This document shows, piece after piece, positions 12,883 to 20,641 of a stretch of 20,941 bases of DNA. Position 1 is the first letter of the stretch, and every line of letters starts with the position of its first letter. The notes under the pieces are model-generated. The model was not told the DNA's origin and did not search any database. It worked only from the letters and a program-made list of their open reading frames with translations. The position numbers were made by a program, and so were the translations under genes. Origin of the DNA: Pelagibius sp050290145 (GTDB lineage: Bacteria; Pseudomonadota; Alphaproteobacteria; Kiloniellales; Kiloniellaceae); contig JBNKHC010000289.1 in assembly GCA_050290145.1 (NCBI GenBank), positions 1 through 20,941 on the forward strand, written 5' to 3'.

Positions 12883-15800
12883 CTATTCGGCAGCGCTCTT
12901 GTGACGCAGGGTCGGGTCGCGAAAGGCGGCGAGCAGGTCGGCCTCGCAGGTCTTGGCCGCCTTCACATGGCCTTCCTTCACGTGGCCGAAGCCGCGGATC
13001 TTCTCCGGGATCGAGGCCAGTTCCACCGCCAGCGCGTGGTTGTCCGGGGTGAGGTTCGCCAGTACCTCCTCCAGCAGCGCCTCGTAGTCGGCGATGAGCT
13101 TGCGCTCCATCCTGCGCTCGGCGCTGTAGCCGAAGATGTCCAGCGGAGTTCCGCGCAGGCCCTTGAGCTTCGCCAGGCCGTTCAGGACCGGCAGCAGCCA
13201 GGGACCGAACTCCTGCTTGACCAGGTGACCCGTGTCGGGGTCGCGTTGGGCGAAGAGCGGCGGGGCCAGGTGGAAGGAGAGCTTGTAGTCGCCGGCGAAC
13301 TGTTCGCTGAGACTGCGGCGGAACTCCGGCGCGCTGTACAGCCGCGCCACCTCGTACTCGTCCTTCACCGCCAGCAGCTTGAAGTAATAGCGCGCCACGG
13401 CTTCGCCAAGGCCGCCGGCGCCCGGCGCCTGCGTCGCCTCGGCCTGGCGGGCCTTCTCGACCAGGGCCTTGTAGCGCTCCGCATAGGCAGCGTCCTGGTA
13501 GGCGGTCAGGAAGTCCGCGCGGCGGCCGATGATTTCGTCGAGGCTTTGGGAGAGATGATGGCTGTTCGGCTCGGCGCGCGGCGACACGATCTTCTCCACC
13601 GCCGCCAGGTCATGGGCGGCGCGGCGGCCCCAGAGGAAGGCGGCCTTGTTGGCCTCCACCGCCACCGCGTTCAGTTCGATGGCCTTGTCGATGGCCTCGC
13701 CGGAGAGCGGCACCAGGCCTTTCTGCCAGGCGTAACCCAGCATGAAGAGGTTGGTGGCGATGGAATCGCCGAGCAGCGCCGTGGCGATGCGCGTTGCATC
13801 CAGGAATTCGGCGCCGCCGGGGCCGGCCGCTTCGGCGATGAGATGCTCCATCTCGCCGCCGGGGAAGGCCAGGTCGGGATTGCGGGTGAAATCGCCGGTC
13901 ATGACCTGGTGGCTGTTGATGATCGCGCGCGTGCGCCCGGCCGCCATCTTCGACAGCGCCTCGTAGCCGGAGGCCACCACCAGATCGCAGCCCAGCACCA
14001 GGCGGGCGCTGCCGGCGGTGATACGCACCGCGTGGATGTCCTGCGGGGTCGGCGCCAGGCGCACGTGGCTGACCACCGCGCCGCCCTTCTGCGCCAGGCC
14101 GGCCATGTCGAGCACCGAGCAGCCGCGGCCCTCCAGGTGCGCGGCCATGCCCAGCAATGCGCCGATGGTCACCACGCCGGTGCCGCCGACGCCGGTGACG
14201 ACGATGCCGAAGGGCGCCTCGAGGGCCGGCACCTGCGGCTCGGGCAGGGCCTCCCAAGGGCCACTCGCTGCGCCGCCGCCGCCTTCCTTCTGCTGCTTGC
14301 GGATCTTGCCGCCATGCACGGTCACGAAGCTGGGGCAGAAGCCCTTCACGCAGGAAAAGTCCTTGTTGCAGGACGACTGGTCGATGGCGCGCTTGCGGCC
14401 GTACTCGGTTTCCACCGGCACCACGGAGACGCAGTTGGACTGCACCGAGCAGTCGCCGCAGCCTTCGCAGACCTGCTCGTTGATGAAGGCCCGCTTGGGC
14501 GGATCGGGGTAGCGGCCGCGCTTGCGGCGGCGGCGCTTCTCGGCGGCGCAGGTCTGGTCGTAGACCAGAACGGTGACGCCTGCCGTTTCGCGCAGCTCCT
14601 TCTGCACCCGGTCCAGGTGGTCGCGATGCTCGATCTCCACACCCGGCGCCCAGTTGACGCCCAGGGGATACTTGTCCGGCTCGTCGGTCACAACGACGAT
14701 GCGCTGCACGCCCTCGGCGGCGCACTGGCGGGTGATCATCGCGGGGTCGAGCGGACCGTCCACCGACTGGCCGCCGGTCATGGCCACCGCGTCGTTGTAG
14801 AGGATCTTGTAGGTGATGTTGACGCCGGCGCCGACGGCCGCGCGGATCGCCAGGATGCCGGAGTGGAAATAGGTGCCGTCGCCCAGGTTGACGAAGACGT
14901 GCTTGGTCTTGGAGAAGGGCGCCTGGCCGATCCAGGTCGCACCCTCGCCGCCCATCTGGGTGAAGGTCTCCGTATGGCGGTCCATCCACTGCACCATGTA
15001 GTGGCAGCCGATCCCCGCCAGGGCGCGGCTGCCTTCGGGCACCTTGGTGGAGGTGTTGTGCGGGCAGCCGGAGCAGAAGTAGGGCACGCGGGCCAGCGGC
15101 GCGCTGCCGGCCTCCATGGCCTTTTCCTTATCGGTGAGGAAGCGCAGGCGCTGCTCGATGTCCTCGCTGCTGTGAAAGCGGGCGATGCGCCTGGCGATGG
15201 CGCGGGCGATGCGCGCCGGGGTCAGCTCGTCGATCGAGGGCAGCATCCAGTCGCCTTCCTCGTCGAACTTGCCGACGATGCGCGGGCGCACATCGGCGCG
15301 CCAGTTGTAGAGCTGCTCCTTCACCTGGTTCTCGATGATGGCGCGCTTCTCCTCGACCACCAGGATCTCCTCCAGGCCCTCGGCAAAGCGGCGGATGCCC
15401 TCGCGCTCCAGCGGCCAGGACATGCCGACCTTGTAGACCGAAATGCCGATCTCCTCGGCGCGCTGCTGGTCGAGGCCCAGGTCGTCGAGCGCCTGGCGCA
15501 CGTCGAGGTAGGCCTTGCCGGCGGTGATGATGCCGAAGCGGCGCTTGCCGTTGCCGATCACCTGGCGGTCCAGCTTGTTGGCGCGGGCGAAGGCCAGGGC
15601 GGCGTAGATCTTGTGGCGGTGCAGGCGCTCTTCCTGCTCCAGCGGGGTGTCAGGCCAGCGGATGTGGAGGCCGCCCGGCGGCATCTCGAAGTCTTCCGGC
15701 AGCACGATCTGGGTGCGCGCCGGGTCGACGTCGACGCTGGCCGAGGATTCGACCGTCTCGCCGATGGTCTTGAAGCCCACCCAGCAACCGGAAAAGCGGC

Positions 15801-16371
15801 TCATGGCCCAGCCATAGAGGCCCATGTCCAGGAATTCCTGCACCCCGGCCGGGTTGAGCACCGGGATCATGAGATCCTGGAAGGTCAGCTCGCACTGGTG
15901 CGCGGTGGTGGAGGACTTGGCGGTGTGGTCGTCGCCGGCCAGCAGCAGTACGCCGCCGTGCCTGGAGGAGCCGGCCATGTTGCCGTGGCGCAGCACGTCG
16001 CCGGAGCGGTCGACGCCCGGGCCCTTGGCGTACCACATGGCGAAGACGCCGTCGTAGTTGCAGTCGCCGAAGAGGTCGTTCTGCTGGGTGCCCCAGACGG
16101 CGGTGGCGGCCAGGTCCTCGTTGACCCCGGCCTGGAAATGGATGTGGTGCTTCTTCAGGAATTCGGACGCGCGCGCCATCTGCTGGTCGACGCCGCCCAG
16201 GGGCGAGCCGCGATAGCCGGTGACGAAGGCGGCGGTGTTGAGGCCGGCGGCCAGGTCGCGCTGGCGCTGCATCATCGGCAGGCGCACCAGCGCCTGGGTG
16301 CCGGTCAGGAAGACGCGGCCGCGCTCCAGAGCGTATTTGTCGTCCAGGGAAACCGCCTGCAAAGCCATCAT
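12883..16371 (-). CDS. iorA/iorB: Indolepyruvate:ferredoxin oxidoreductase, fused alpha-beta
   Basis: The 1162-residue fusion oxidatively decarboxylates aryl-pyruvates (indolepyruvate, phenylpyruvate) to aryl-acetyl-CoA, reducing ferredoxin. Order of domains: N-terminal pyrimidine-binding and related domains (about 20-420); thiamine-diphosphate domain with GCPHNTST (435-442), GDGTYFHSG (497-505) and ND (526-527); iron-sulfur region with CEGCGDCSVQSNC (635-647) and further cysteines at 668, 674 and 679; gamma-type domain (GVGGTGVVT, 727-735); and a C-terminal extension (about 940-1155) typical of the long proteobacterial form. Two ATGs stand in tandem (16371, 16368); AGGA lies 6-9 nt upstream. 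It is divergent from hppD and phhA, which fits aromatic amino-acid catabolism. The length is complete. Confidence 0.95.
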   Translation of the reverse strand: MMALQAVSLDDKYALERGRVFLTGTQALVRLPMMQRQRDLAAGLNTAAFVTGYRGSPLGGVDQQMARASEFLKKHHIHFQAGVNEDLAATAVWGTQQNDLFGDCNYDGVFAMWYAKGPGVDRSGDVLRHGNMAGSSRHGGVLLLAGDDHTAKSSTTAHQCELTFQDLMIPVLNPAGVQEFLDMGLYGWAMSRFSGCWVGFKTIGETVESSASVDVDPARTQIVLPEDFEMPPGGLHIRWPDTPLEQEERLHRHKIYAALAFARANKLDRQVIGNGKRRFGIITAGKAYLDVRQALDDLGLDQQRAEEIGISVYKVGMSWPLEREGIRRFAEGLEEILVVEEKRAIIENQVKEQLYNWRADVRPRIVGKFDEEGDWMLPSIDELTPARIARAIARRIARFHSSEDIEQRLRFLTDKEKAMEAGSAPLARVPYFCSGCPHNTSTKVPEGSRALAGIGCHYMVQWMDRHTETFTQMGGEGATWIGQAPFSKTKHVFVNLGDGTYFHSGILAIRAAVGAGVNITYKILYNDAVAMTGGQSVDGPLDPAMITRQCAAEGVQRIVVVTDEPDKYPLGVNWAPGVEIEHRDHLDRVQKELRETAGVTVLVYDQTCAAEKRRRRKRGRYPDPPKRAFINEQVCEGCGDCSVQSNCVSVVPVETEYGRKRAIDQSSCNKDFSCVKGFCPSFVTVHGGKIRKQQKEGGGGAASGPWEALPEPQVPALEAPFGIVVTGVGGTGVVTIGALLGMAAHLEGRGCSVLDMAGLAQKGGAVVSHVRLAPTPQDIHAVRITAGSARLVLGCDLVVASGYEALSKMAAGRTRAIINSHQVMTGDFTRNPDLAFPGGEMEHLIAEAAGPGGAEFLDATRIATALLGDSIATNLFMLGYAWQKGLVPLSGEAIDKAIELNAVAVEANKAAFLWGRRAAHDLAAVEKIVSPRAEPNSHHLSQSLDEIIGRRADFLTAYQDAAYAERYKALVEKARQAEATQAPGAGGLGEAVARYYFKLLAVKDEYEVARLYSAPEFRRSLSEQFAGDYKLSFHLAPPLFAQRDPDTGHLVKQEFGPWLLPVLNGLAKLKGLRGTPLDIFGYSAERRMERKLIADYEALLEEVLANLTPDNHALAVELASIPEKIRGFGHVKEGHVKAAKTCEADLLAAFRDPTLRHKSAAE

Positions 16372-16468
16372 CCGTGTTCCTGCTTGCTGTTACGGCGCAA
16401 CGTCTTCAGGTCTCAAGGAAAGGTTGAGCCCGATAGGGTAAATAAAAAGGTAATTTATGCTGACCTAA

Positions 16469-16483
16469 TTCTCAATTTCTCAA
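16469..16483. repeat. Direct repeat TTCTCAA in the iorAB promoter region
   Basis: Two copies of TTCTCAA (16469-16475 and 16477-16483), read as TTGAGAA on the minus strand, lie about 100 nt before the iorAB start within an AT-rich island. They resemble tandem -35-like or regulator half-sites; the assignment is tentative. Confidence 0.3.
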
Positions 16484-16638
16484 AGCGATTGGCGGTGCAG
16501 AAAGCAAGGAAAGATCGGAATCCCGGACAGACTGAATCATATCGTAAGGTGCGGCCGCGCGGCCACGAAAGATTAAGCTGCGCCGGATTCCCGCCCCTGC
16601 CTCTGCTGCGCCGCAACACGGCATGCGGGCATTGCGGG

Positions 16639-16656
16639 ACGGCGCGAAAGCGCCGT
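16639..16656 (+). repeat. Perfect GNRA-loop hairpin upstream of hppD
   Basis: ACGGCGC (16639-16645), loop GAAA, GCGCCGT (16650-16656): a 7-bp GC-rich stem closed by a GNRA tetraloop when read on the plus strand. There is no U-run, so it is not a standard terminator. If the hppD transcript starts upstream of it, it would be a stable element in the leader. Confidence 0.45.
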
Positions 16657-16748
16657 ACCATCGCCGCCAACGGCACTTCACGCCGAGCCTTTAACAGGAC
16701 GCCGGGGCAACCTAATTGATGGTTACAACCCGGCGCGGTAAGGGAGGC

Positions 16749-16767
16749 TTACGTTGTGGCAACGTAA
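16749..16767. promoter_or_regulatory. Perfect palindrome TTACGTTG-N3-CAACGTAA before hppD
   Basis: An 8-bp perfect inverted repeat with a 3-bp spacer ends 14 nt before the hppD ATG. A related half-site CAACCTAA stands at 16708-16715, opposed by GGTTA at 16721-16725. The symmetry fits an operator for a dimeric repressor over the transcription start, or an RNA hairpin next to the ribosome site (GAGGG at 16769-16773). Confidence 0.55.
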
Positions 16768-16781
16768 CGAGGGTGTGAAAC

Positions 16782-17900
16782 ATGTCGCAGGCTGCCAAGT
16801 CCCAGGATAAGTCCCAGGATCGGATCGCTGACGGCCTCTGGGAAAACCCCATGCAGACCGACGGCTTCGAATTTATCGAGTTCGCCGCCCCGGACCCGGA
16901 AGCCCTCGGGCGGCTGTTCGAGACCCTGGGCTTCACCGCCATCGCCAGGCACCGCTCCAAGGACGTCACGCTCTACCGCCAGGGCGATGTGAACTTCATC
17001 CTCAATGCCGAGCGCGACGGCTTCCCCAAGGCCTTCACCATGCTGCACGGCCCCTCGGTCTGCGCCATCGCCTTCCGGGTGAAGGACGCCGGCGCGGCCT
17101 GCAGGCGGGCCAGGGAACTGGGCGGCTGGGTGGTCGAGTCCACCGCCGGGCCGATGGAGCTGAACATCCCGGCGATCAAGGGCATCGGCGACTCGCTGAT
17201 CTACCTGGTCGACCGCTACGGCGACAACGGCTCCATCTACGACGTGGATTTCAAGCCGCTGCCCGGCGTTGATCAGCACCCCAAGGGCGCGGGCCTGACC
17301 TACATCGACCACCTGACCCACAACGTCTACCGCGGCCGCATGAAGGAATGGGCGGACTTCTACGAGCGCCTGTTCAATTTCCGCGAGATCCGCTACTTCG
17401 ACATCGAGGGCAAGCTGACCGGCCTGAAGTCCAAGGCCATGACCAGCCCCTGCGGCAAGATCCGCATCCCGATCAACGAGAGCTCCGACGACAAGTCGCA
17501 GATCGCCGAGTACCTGGAAGAGTACAAGGGCGAGGGCATCCAGCACATCGCGCTCGGCACCGACGACATCTACGCCTCGGTGGAGACTCTGAAGGCCGGG
17601 GGCGTCGCCTTCCAGGAAGGCGTGCCCGACACCTACTACGAGCAGGTCGACCAGCGCCTGCCGGGCCACGGCGAGGACCTGAAACGCCTCGCCGACAACA
17701 AGATCCTCATCGACGGCGCGCCGACCGAAGACGGCGGGCGCCTGCTGCAGATCTTCACCAAGAACGTCATCGGCCCGGTCTTCTTCGAGCTGATCCAGCG
17801 CAAGGGCGACGAGGGCTTCGGCGAAGGCAACTTCCAGGCGCTGTTCGATTCCATCGAGGAGGACCAGATCCGCCGCGGGGTGCTGAAGGCGGAAGGCTGA
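16782..17900 (+). CDS. hppD: 4-Hydroxyphenylpyruvate dioxygenase
   Basis: This 372-residue non-heme Fe(II) enzyme converts 4-hydroxyphenylpyruvate to homogentisate in tyrosine and phenylalanine catabolism. It has two vicinal-oxygen-chelate halves; the C-terminal one holds the iron triad His177 (IDHLTHNV), His255 (GIQHIALGTDDI) and Glu336 (FFELIQRKGDEGFGEGNF). The stretches LLQIFTKNVIGPVFFE and GFGEGNFQALF are family hallmarks and the length is normal. GAGGGTG lies about 7 nt before the ATG. It is followed by phhA on the same strand after 140 nt, and is divergent from iorAB. Homogentisate dioxygenase and the later pathway genes are not in the window. Confidence 0.97.
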   Translation: MSQAAKSQDKSQDRIADGLWENPMQTDGFEFIEFAAPDPEALGRLFETLGFTAIARHRSKDVTLYRQGDVNFILNAERDGFPKAFTMLHGPSVCAIAFRVKDAGAACRRARELGGWVVESTAGPMELNIPAIKGIGDSLIYLVDRYGDNGSIYDVDFKPLPGVDQHPKGAGLTYIDHLTHNVYRGRMKEWADFYERLFNFREIRYFDIEGKLTGLKSKAMTSPCGKIRIPINESSDDKSQIAEYLEEYKGEGIQHIALGTDDIYASVETLKAGGVAFQEGVPDTYYEQVDQRLPGHGEDLKRLADNKILIDGAPTEDGGRLLQIFTKNVIGPVFFELIQRKGDEGFGEGNFQALFDSIEEDQIRRGVLKAEG

Positions 17901-18040
17901 TCTTCCTAGGGCGGAAGAGGGGAGAGTTAAAGGTTCGGTAAGGCCCGCGCGCGCATGCTCGGGCCCTGAGGTCGGTGCCGCAGAGTTTGATCGACGCTTT
18001 CCGCCCGAGAATCGCGAAGGGGCGGGAAGGGAGAGTGATC

Positions 18041-18844
18041 ATGGGCAAGACGAGCGCCTACGAGTCGAAGATCCCCGACGCCAAGGGGATCATCCACTAT
18101 TCCGACGCAGAGAACGCCGTCTGGCGTGACCTCTACGCGCGCCAGAAGGCCCTGCTGCCGGGGCGCGTCTGCAGCGCCTTCCTCAACGGCCTCGAGGCGC
18201 TGGAGCTGCCGGCCGACCGCGTGCCGCAGCTGAAGGAGGTCAACGGGCGCCTGCAGGAGATCGGCGGCTTCGGCGTCGAGCCGGTGCCGGCCCTCATCTC
18301 GCCCAAGCGCTTCTTCACCCTGCTGGCGGGCCGCAAGTTCCCGGCCGCCACCTTCATCCGCCGGCGCGAGGACTTCGACTACCTGCAGGAGCCCGACGTC
18401 TTCCACGAGATCTTCGGCCACTGTCCCATGCTGACCCTGCCGACCTACGCCGACTTCTTACAGATTTATGGGCAGACGGCATTGACGCTGGACAAGTCCT
18501 ATCTCTGGATGATGCAACGTCTCTTCTGGTTCACCGTCGAGTTCGGGCTCATCGAGACGGAGGAGGGCACCCGCATCTACGGCGCCGGAATCGCCTCTTC
18601 GGCCGGCGAGACGCCCTACGCGGTGGAGAGCGCCAAGCCCGAGCGCCGGCCCTTCGATGCGCTGGCCGTGTTCCGCACGCCCTACCGCATCGACATCTTC
18701 CAGACCGTCTACTACGTGATCGACTCGGCCAAACAGCTCTACGACCTGGTCGCCAGCGACCTGGTGCCGCTCATGGACGAGGCCAAGCGCCTCGGCTCCC
18801 TGCCGCCGACCTTCCCGCCCAATGAAGAGGCCGGCGCGGCTTAG
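18041..18844 (+). CDS. phhA: Phenylalanine 4-monooxygenase
   Basis: The 267-residue protein is a bacterial-type, catalytic-domain-only aromatic amino-acid hydroxylase that makes tyrosine from phenylalanine with Fe(II), O2 and a tetrahydropterin. Iron ligands are His122 and His127 in PDVFHEIFGHCP (118-129) and Glu167 in FWFTVEFGLIE (162-172). No regulatory ACT domain is present, as usual in bacteria. The ATG at 18041 follows AAGGGAGAG with good spacing; an in-frame GTG at 17975 would add 22 residues and is less likely. A stem (CCGCCC 18001-18006 / GGGCGG 18020-18025) lies just before the ribosome site. A pterin-recycling phhB gene is not visible. With hppD it forms the phenylalanine-to-homogentisate route, missing only a transaminase here. 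Confidence 0.95.
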   Translation: MGKTSAYESKIPDAKGIIHYSDAENAVWRDLYARQKALLPGRVCSAFLNGLEALELPADRVPQLKEVNGRLQEIGGFGVEPVPALISPKRFFTLLAGRKFPAATFIRRREDFDYLQEPDVFHEIFGHCPMLTLPTYADFLQIYGQTALTLDKSYLWMMQRLFWFTVEFGLIETEEGTRIYGAGIASSAGETPYAVESAKPERRPFDALAVFRTPYRIDIFQTVYYVIDSAKQLYDLVASDLVPLMDEAKRLGSLPPTFPPNEEAGAA

Positions 18845-18863
18845 CTGCCGCGGCGGCGCGGGG

Positions 18864-20201
18864 TCACTGGGTATCGTTGTCAGTGTGCCGCAGGAACAGC
18901 CGTTCGCCGGCGAAAATCAGCACCATGCCGGCCGCGGCGGCGTAGATCACCAGTGCGTCGCTTCCGGCCTTGACGACCAAAATTGCGCCGAGCACGACGA
19001 CATCCAGGGCGATGGCGGTGACCAGGATTGCCGGATTGGCGTTCACCTCCCGGCGCAGGCGCGTCAGAATGCCCCAATGCACCGCGATATCCATGACGAT
19101 GTAGAAGATTGCGCCAAGTGAGGCGATGCGGCTGAGGTCGAAGAACACCGTCAGCAGCATCGCCGCGACGATGGTATAGACCAGGGTATGCTTCTGGATA
19201 TCTCCAGGCATGCCGAAATGGCTGTGCGGCACCAGCTTCATGTCGGTCAGCATGGCGAGCATGCGCGACACCGCGAAGACGCTGGCGATGACGCCGGAGA
19301 CCGTTGCGACGATTGCGAAGGCGACAGTGAACCAGAGACCGAAGCGTCCGAAGGCGGGACGCGCCGCCTCTGCCAGGGCGTAGTCGCGCGCCCGCACGAT
19401 TTCATCGAGCCTCAGGTTGCCTGCCACTGCGAGGGCCACGAGCAGATAGATGACGACGCATACGAGGATCGAGAGCACGATGGCGCGCCCGACATTGCGG
19501 TGCGGATCGACGATCTCGCCGCCACTGTTGGTAATGGTGGTGAAACCCTTGAAAGCGAGCACCGCCAGGGCGACGGCGCCGAGAAAGCTCCCGGCCCCCG
19601 TTTCGGCCGGGGCGGCGGATAGGCTTTCGAAGCTGAAGCCGGAAAGCCACAGGCCGGCCAGGGCGAAGACGGCGATACCTGCGATCTTGAGGAAGGCCGT
19701 GAAGAAGGAAAGCGTCTGGATGACACGGTTGCCCAGGATGTTCACCACGAAGGCGAAGGCCAGAAGGGCGACGCCCAGCGCAGGCACCAGAAAACTGCTC
19801 TGCTCGACGTCAAAGAGCTGCAGCGTGTAGGTGCCGAAGGTGCGCGCGACCAGGCTCTCGTTGATGACCATGGAGAAATACATGAGCAGCGCGCAGGCGC
19901 CGGTCATCATGGTCTTGCCATAGGCCTTCTCCAGGAACATGGCGATGCCGCCCGCCGAGGGGTAGGCGTTCGACAGCTTAATGTAGGAGTAGGCGCTGAA
20001 CGCGGAGACCAGCGCGGCGGCAAGAAAGGCTAGGGGAAACCAGCTACCCGCCAGTTCGGCCACCTGGCCGGTGAGCGCGAAGATGCCGGCGCCGATCATG
20101 ACACCGGTTCCCATCGACACCGCGCCGAGCAGCGTCAGGCTGTTGGCGGCATAGTGGGCTGAGCGGTCGCCATCGGTCTGTGAGGAGCCGTCGTTAGACA
20201 T
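18864..20201 (-). CDS. APC-superfamily amino-acid permease
   Basis: The 445-residue protein is an integral-membrane transporter with about 12 hydrophobic segments. TM1 holds the unwound substrate-binding motif GTGVMIGAGIFALTG (31-45); TM6 carries LAFKGFTTITNSGGEI, the matching discontinuous helix, followed by VDPHRNVGRAI, typical of the amino acid-polyamine-organocation superfamily (LeuT fold). It should import an amino acid or related amine by proton or ion coupling; the substrate cannot be read from sequence. ATG at 20201 starts MSNDGSSQTDG; AGGA lies close upstream, and longer in-frame starts add an unlikely Arg/Pro-rich segment. It converges on phhA, with 19 nt between stops. Aromatic amino-acid uptake would suit the neighbours but is inference. 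Confidence 0.9.
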   Translation of the reverse strand: MSNDGSSQTDGDRSAHYAANSLTLLGAVSMGTGVMIGAGIFALTGQVAELAGSWFPLAFLAAALVSAFSAYSYIKLSNAYPSAGGIAMFLEKAYGKTMMTGACALLMYFSMVINESLVARTFGTYTLQLFDVEQSSFLVPALGVALLAFAFVVNILGNRVIQTLSFFTAFLKIAGIAVFALAGLWLSGFSFESLSAAPAETGAGSFLGAVALAVLAFKGFTTITNSGGEIVDPHRNVGRAIVLSILVCVVIYLLVALAVAGNLRLDEIVRARDYALAEAARPAFGRFGLWFTVAFAIVATVSGVIASVFAVSRMLAMLTDMKLVPHSHFGMPGDIQKHTLVYTIVAAMLLTVFFDLSRIASLGAIFYIVMDIAVHWGILTRLRREVNANPAILVTAIALDVVVLGAILVVKAGSDALVIYAAAAGMVLIFAGERLFLRHTDNDTQ

Positions 20202-20326
20202 CGTCCTGGGCGTCTCTCCTGTTCGAGGGTCGGCGGCACGGGAAACGCGGGCAGACGTACAGACAAGAACGCCCGCCGCGCCGCAAGGCGTCGCAGGCGT
20301 CATGTCTACCGAGCAAACGCGTCGGC

Positions 20327-20584
20327 CTACCCGGTCAGACGGTTATAGACCGCCGCGACCGCCCAGACCAAGAACCCACCCAGCAGGCTCCATAGGATCA
20401 AGCCGATGACAAATCCCGGCCAGTGCAGGGTCCACTGCGCGGCCCCGAGGTCGGCGTGCAGCATGTGCCCGCCCATTTGCATCATCAAGGCAGGAAGGGC
20501 GAGCACCAGAACGCTGCAGATGATCCAGACAACAGCTAAGATGATCGCGGTTGCGAGACCGAGCTTGTAGGCATCGAGTTTCAT
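20327..20584 (-). CDS. Small membrane protein, possibly DUF5676-like
   Basis: The 85-residue product has two hydrophobic segments: about 8-35 (LGLATAIILAVVWIICSVLVLAL) read in parts, and 55-80 (GFVIGLILWSLLGGFLVWAV). Between them is a Met/His-rich stretch, MMQMGGHMLHADLGAAQW, that could bind metal such as copper. The pattern matches my recollection of small DUF5676 membrane proteins, but this needs a profile search. The start at ATG 20584 follows a strong AAGGAGGAGG; an upstream in-frame start lacks such a site. It lies 57 nt downstream of a cytochrome c gene on the same strand, so the two are probably co-transcribed. Confidence 0.75.
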   Translation of the reverse strand: MKLDAYKLGLATAIILAVVWIICSVLVLALPALMMQMGGHMLHADLGAAQWTLHWPGFVIGLILWSLLGGFLVWAVAAVYNRLTG

Positions 20585-20641
20585 CGCCTCCTCCTTATGG
20601 AGACCCGAGGCCCCGATAAGCTTCGCCGGCAACCAGTCTGC

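Larger units (their letters stand above)
16372..16781. promoter_or_regulatory. 410-nt divergent regulatory region between iorAB and hppD
   Basis: This is the largest noncoding stretch of the window, and no convincing small gene is visible. Its left third (about 16435-16545) is distinctly AT-rich for this genome and should hold the iorAB promoter on the minus strand. It includes TTCTCAA twice with 8-bp spacing (16469-16475, 16477-16483). A perfect 7-bp hairpin with a GAAA loop lies at 16639-16656 and a palindrome at 16749-16767 just before hppD. No regulator gene is adjacent, so control must come from elsewhere. Confidence 0.6.

Noticed and set aside
12901..16719. A 1272-codon open frame on the plus strand, opposite the indolepyruvate oxidoreductase gene
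   Set aside because: It mirrors a gene with unmistakable catalytic motifs on the other strand. Long antisense frames are common in GC-rich DNA, and its translation is a repetitive Arg/Ala/Gly/His/Val-rich sequence with no recognisable motif.
17942..17965. Inverted repeat GGCCCG / CGGGCC between hppD and phhA
   Set aside because: No U-run follows, and the region is so GC-rich that short stems are not informative. It could still be a weak intercistronic hairpin.
20236..20300. Possible terminator downstream of the small membrane-protein gene on the minus strand (ACGCC / GGCGT with a T-rich tail)
   Set aside because: The stem is only 5 bp with a long loop; too weak to report.
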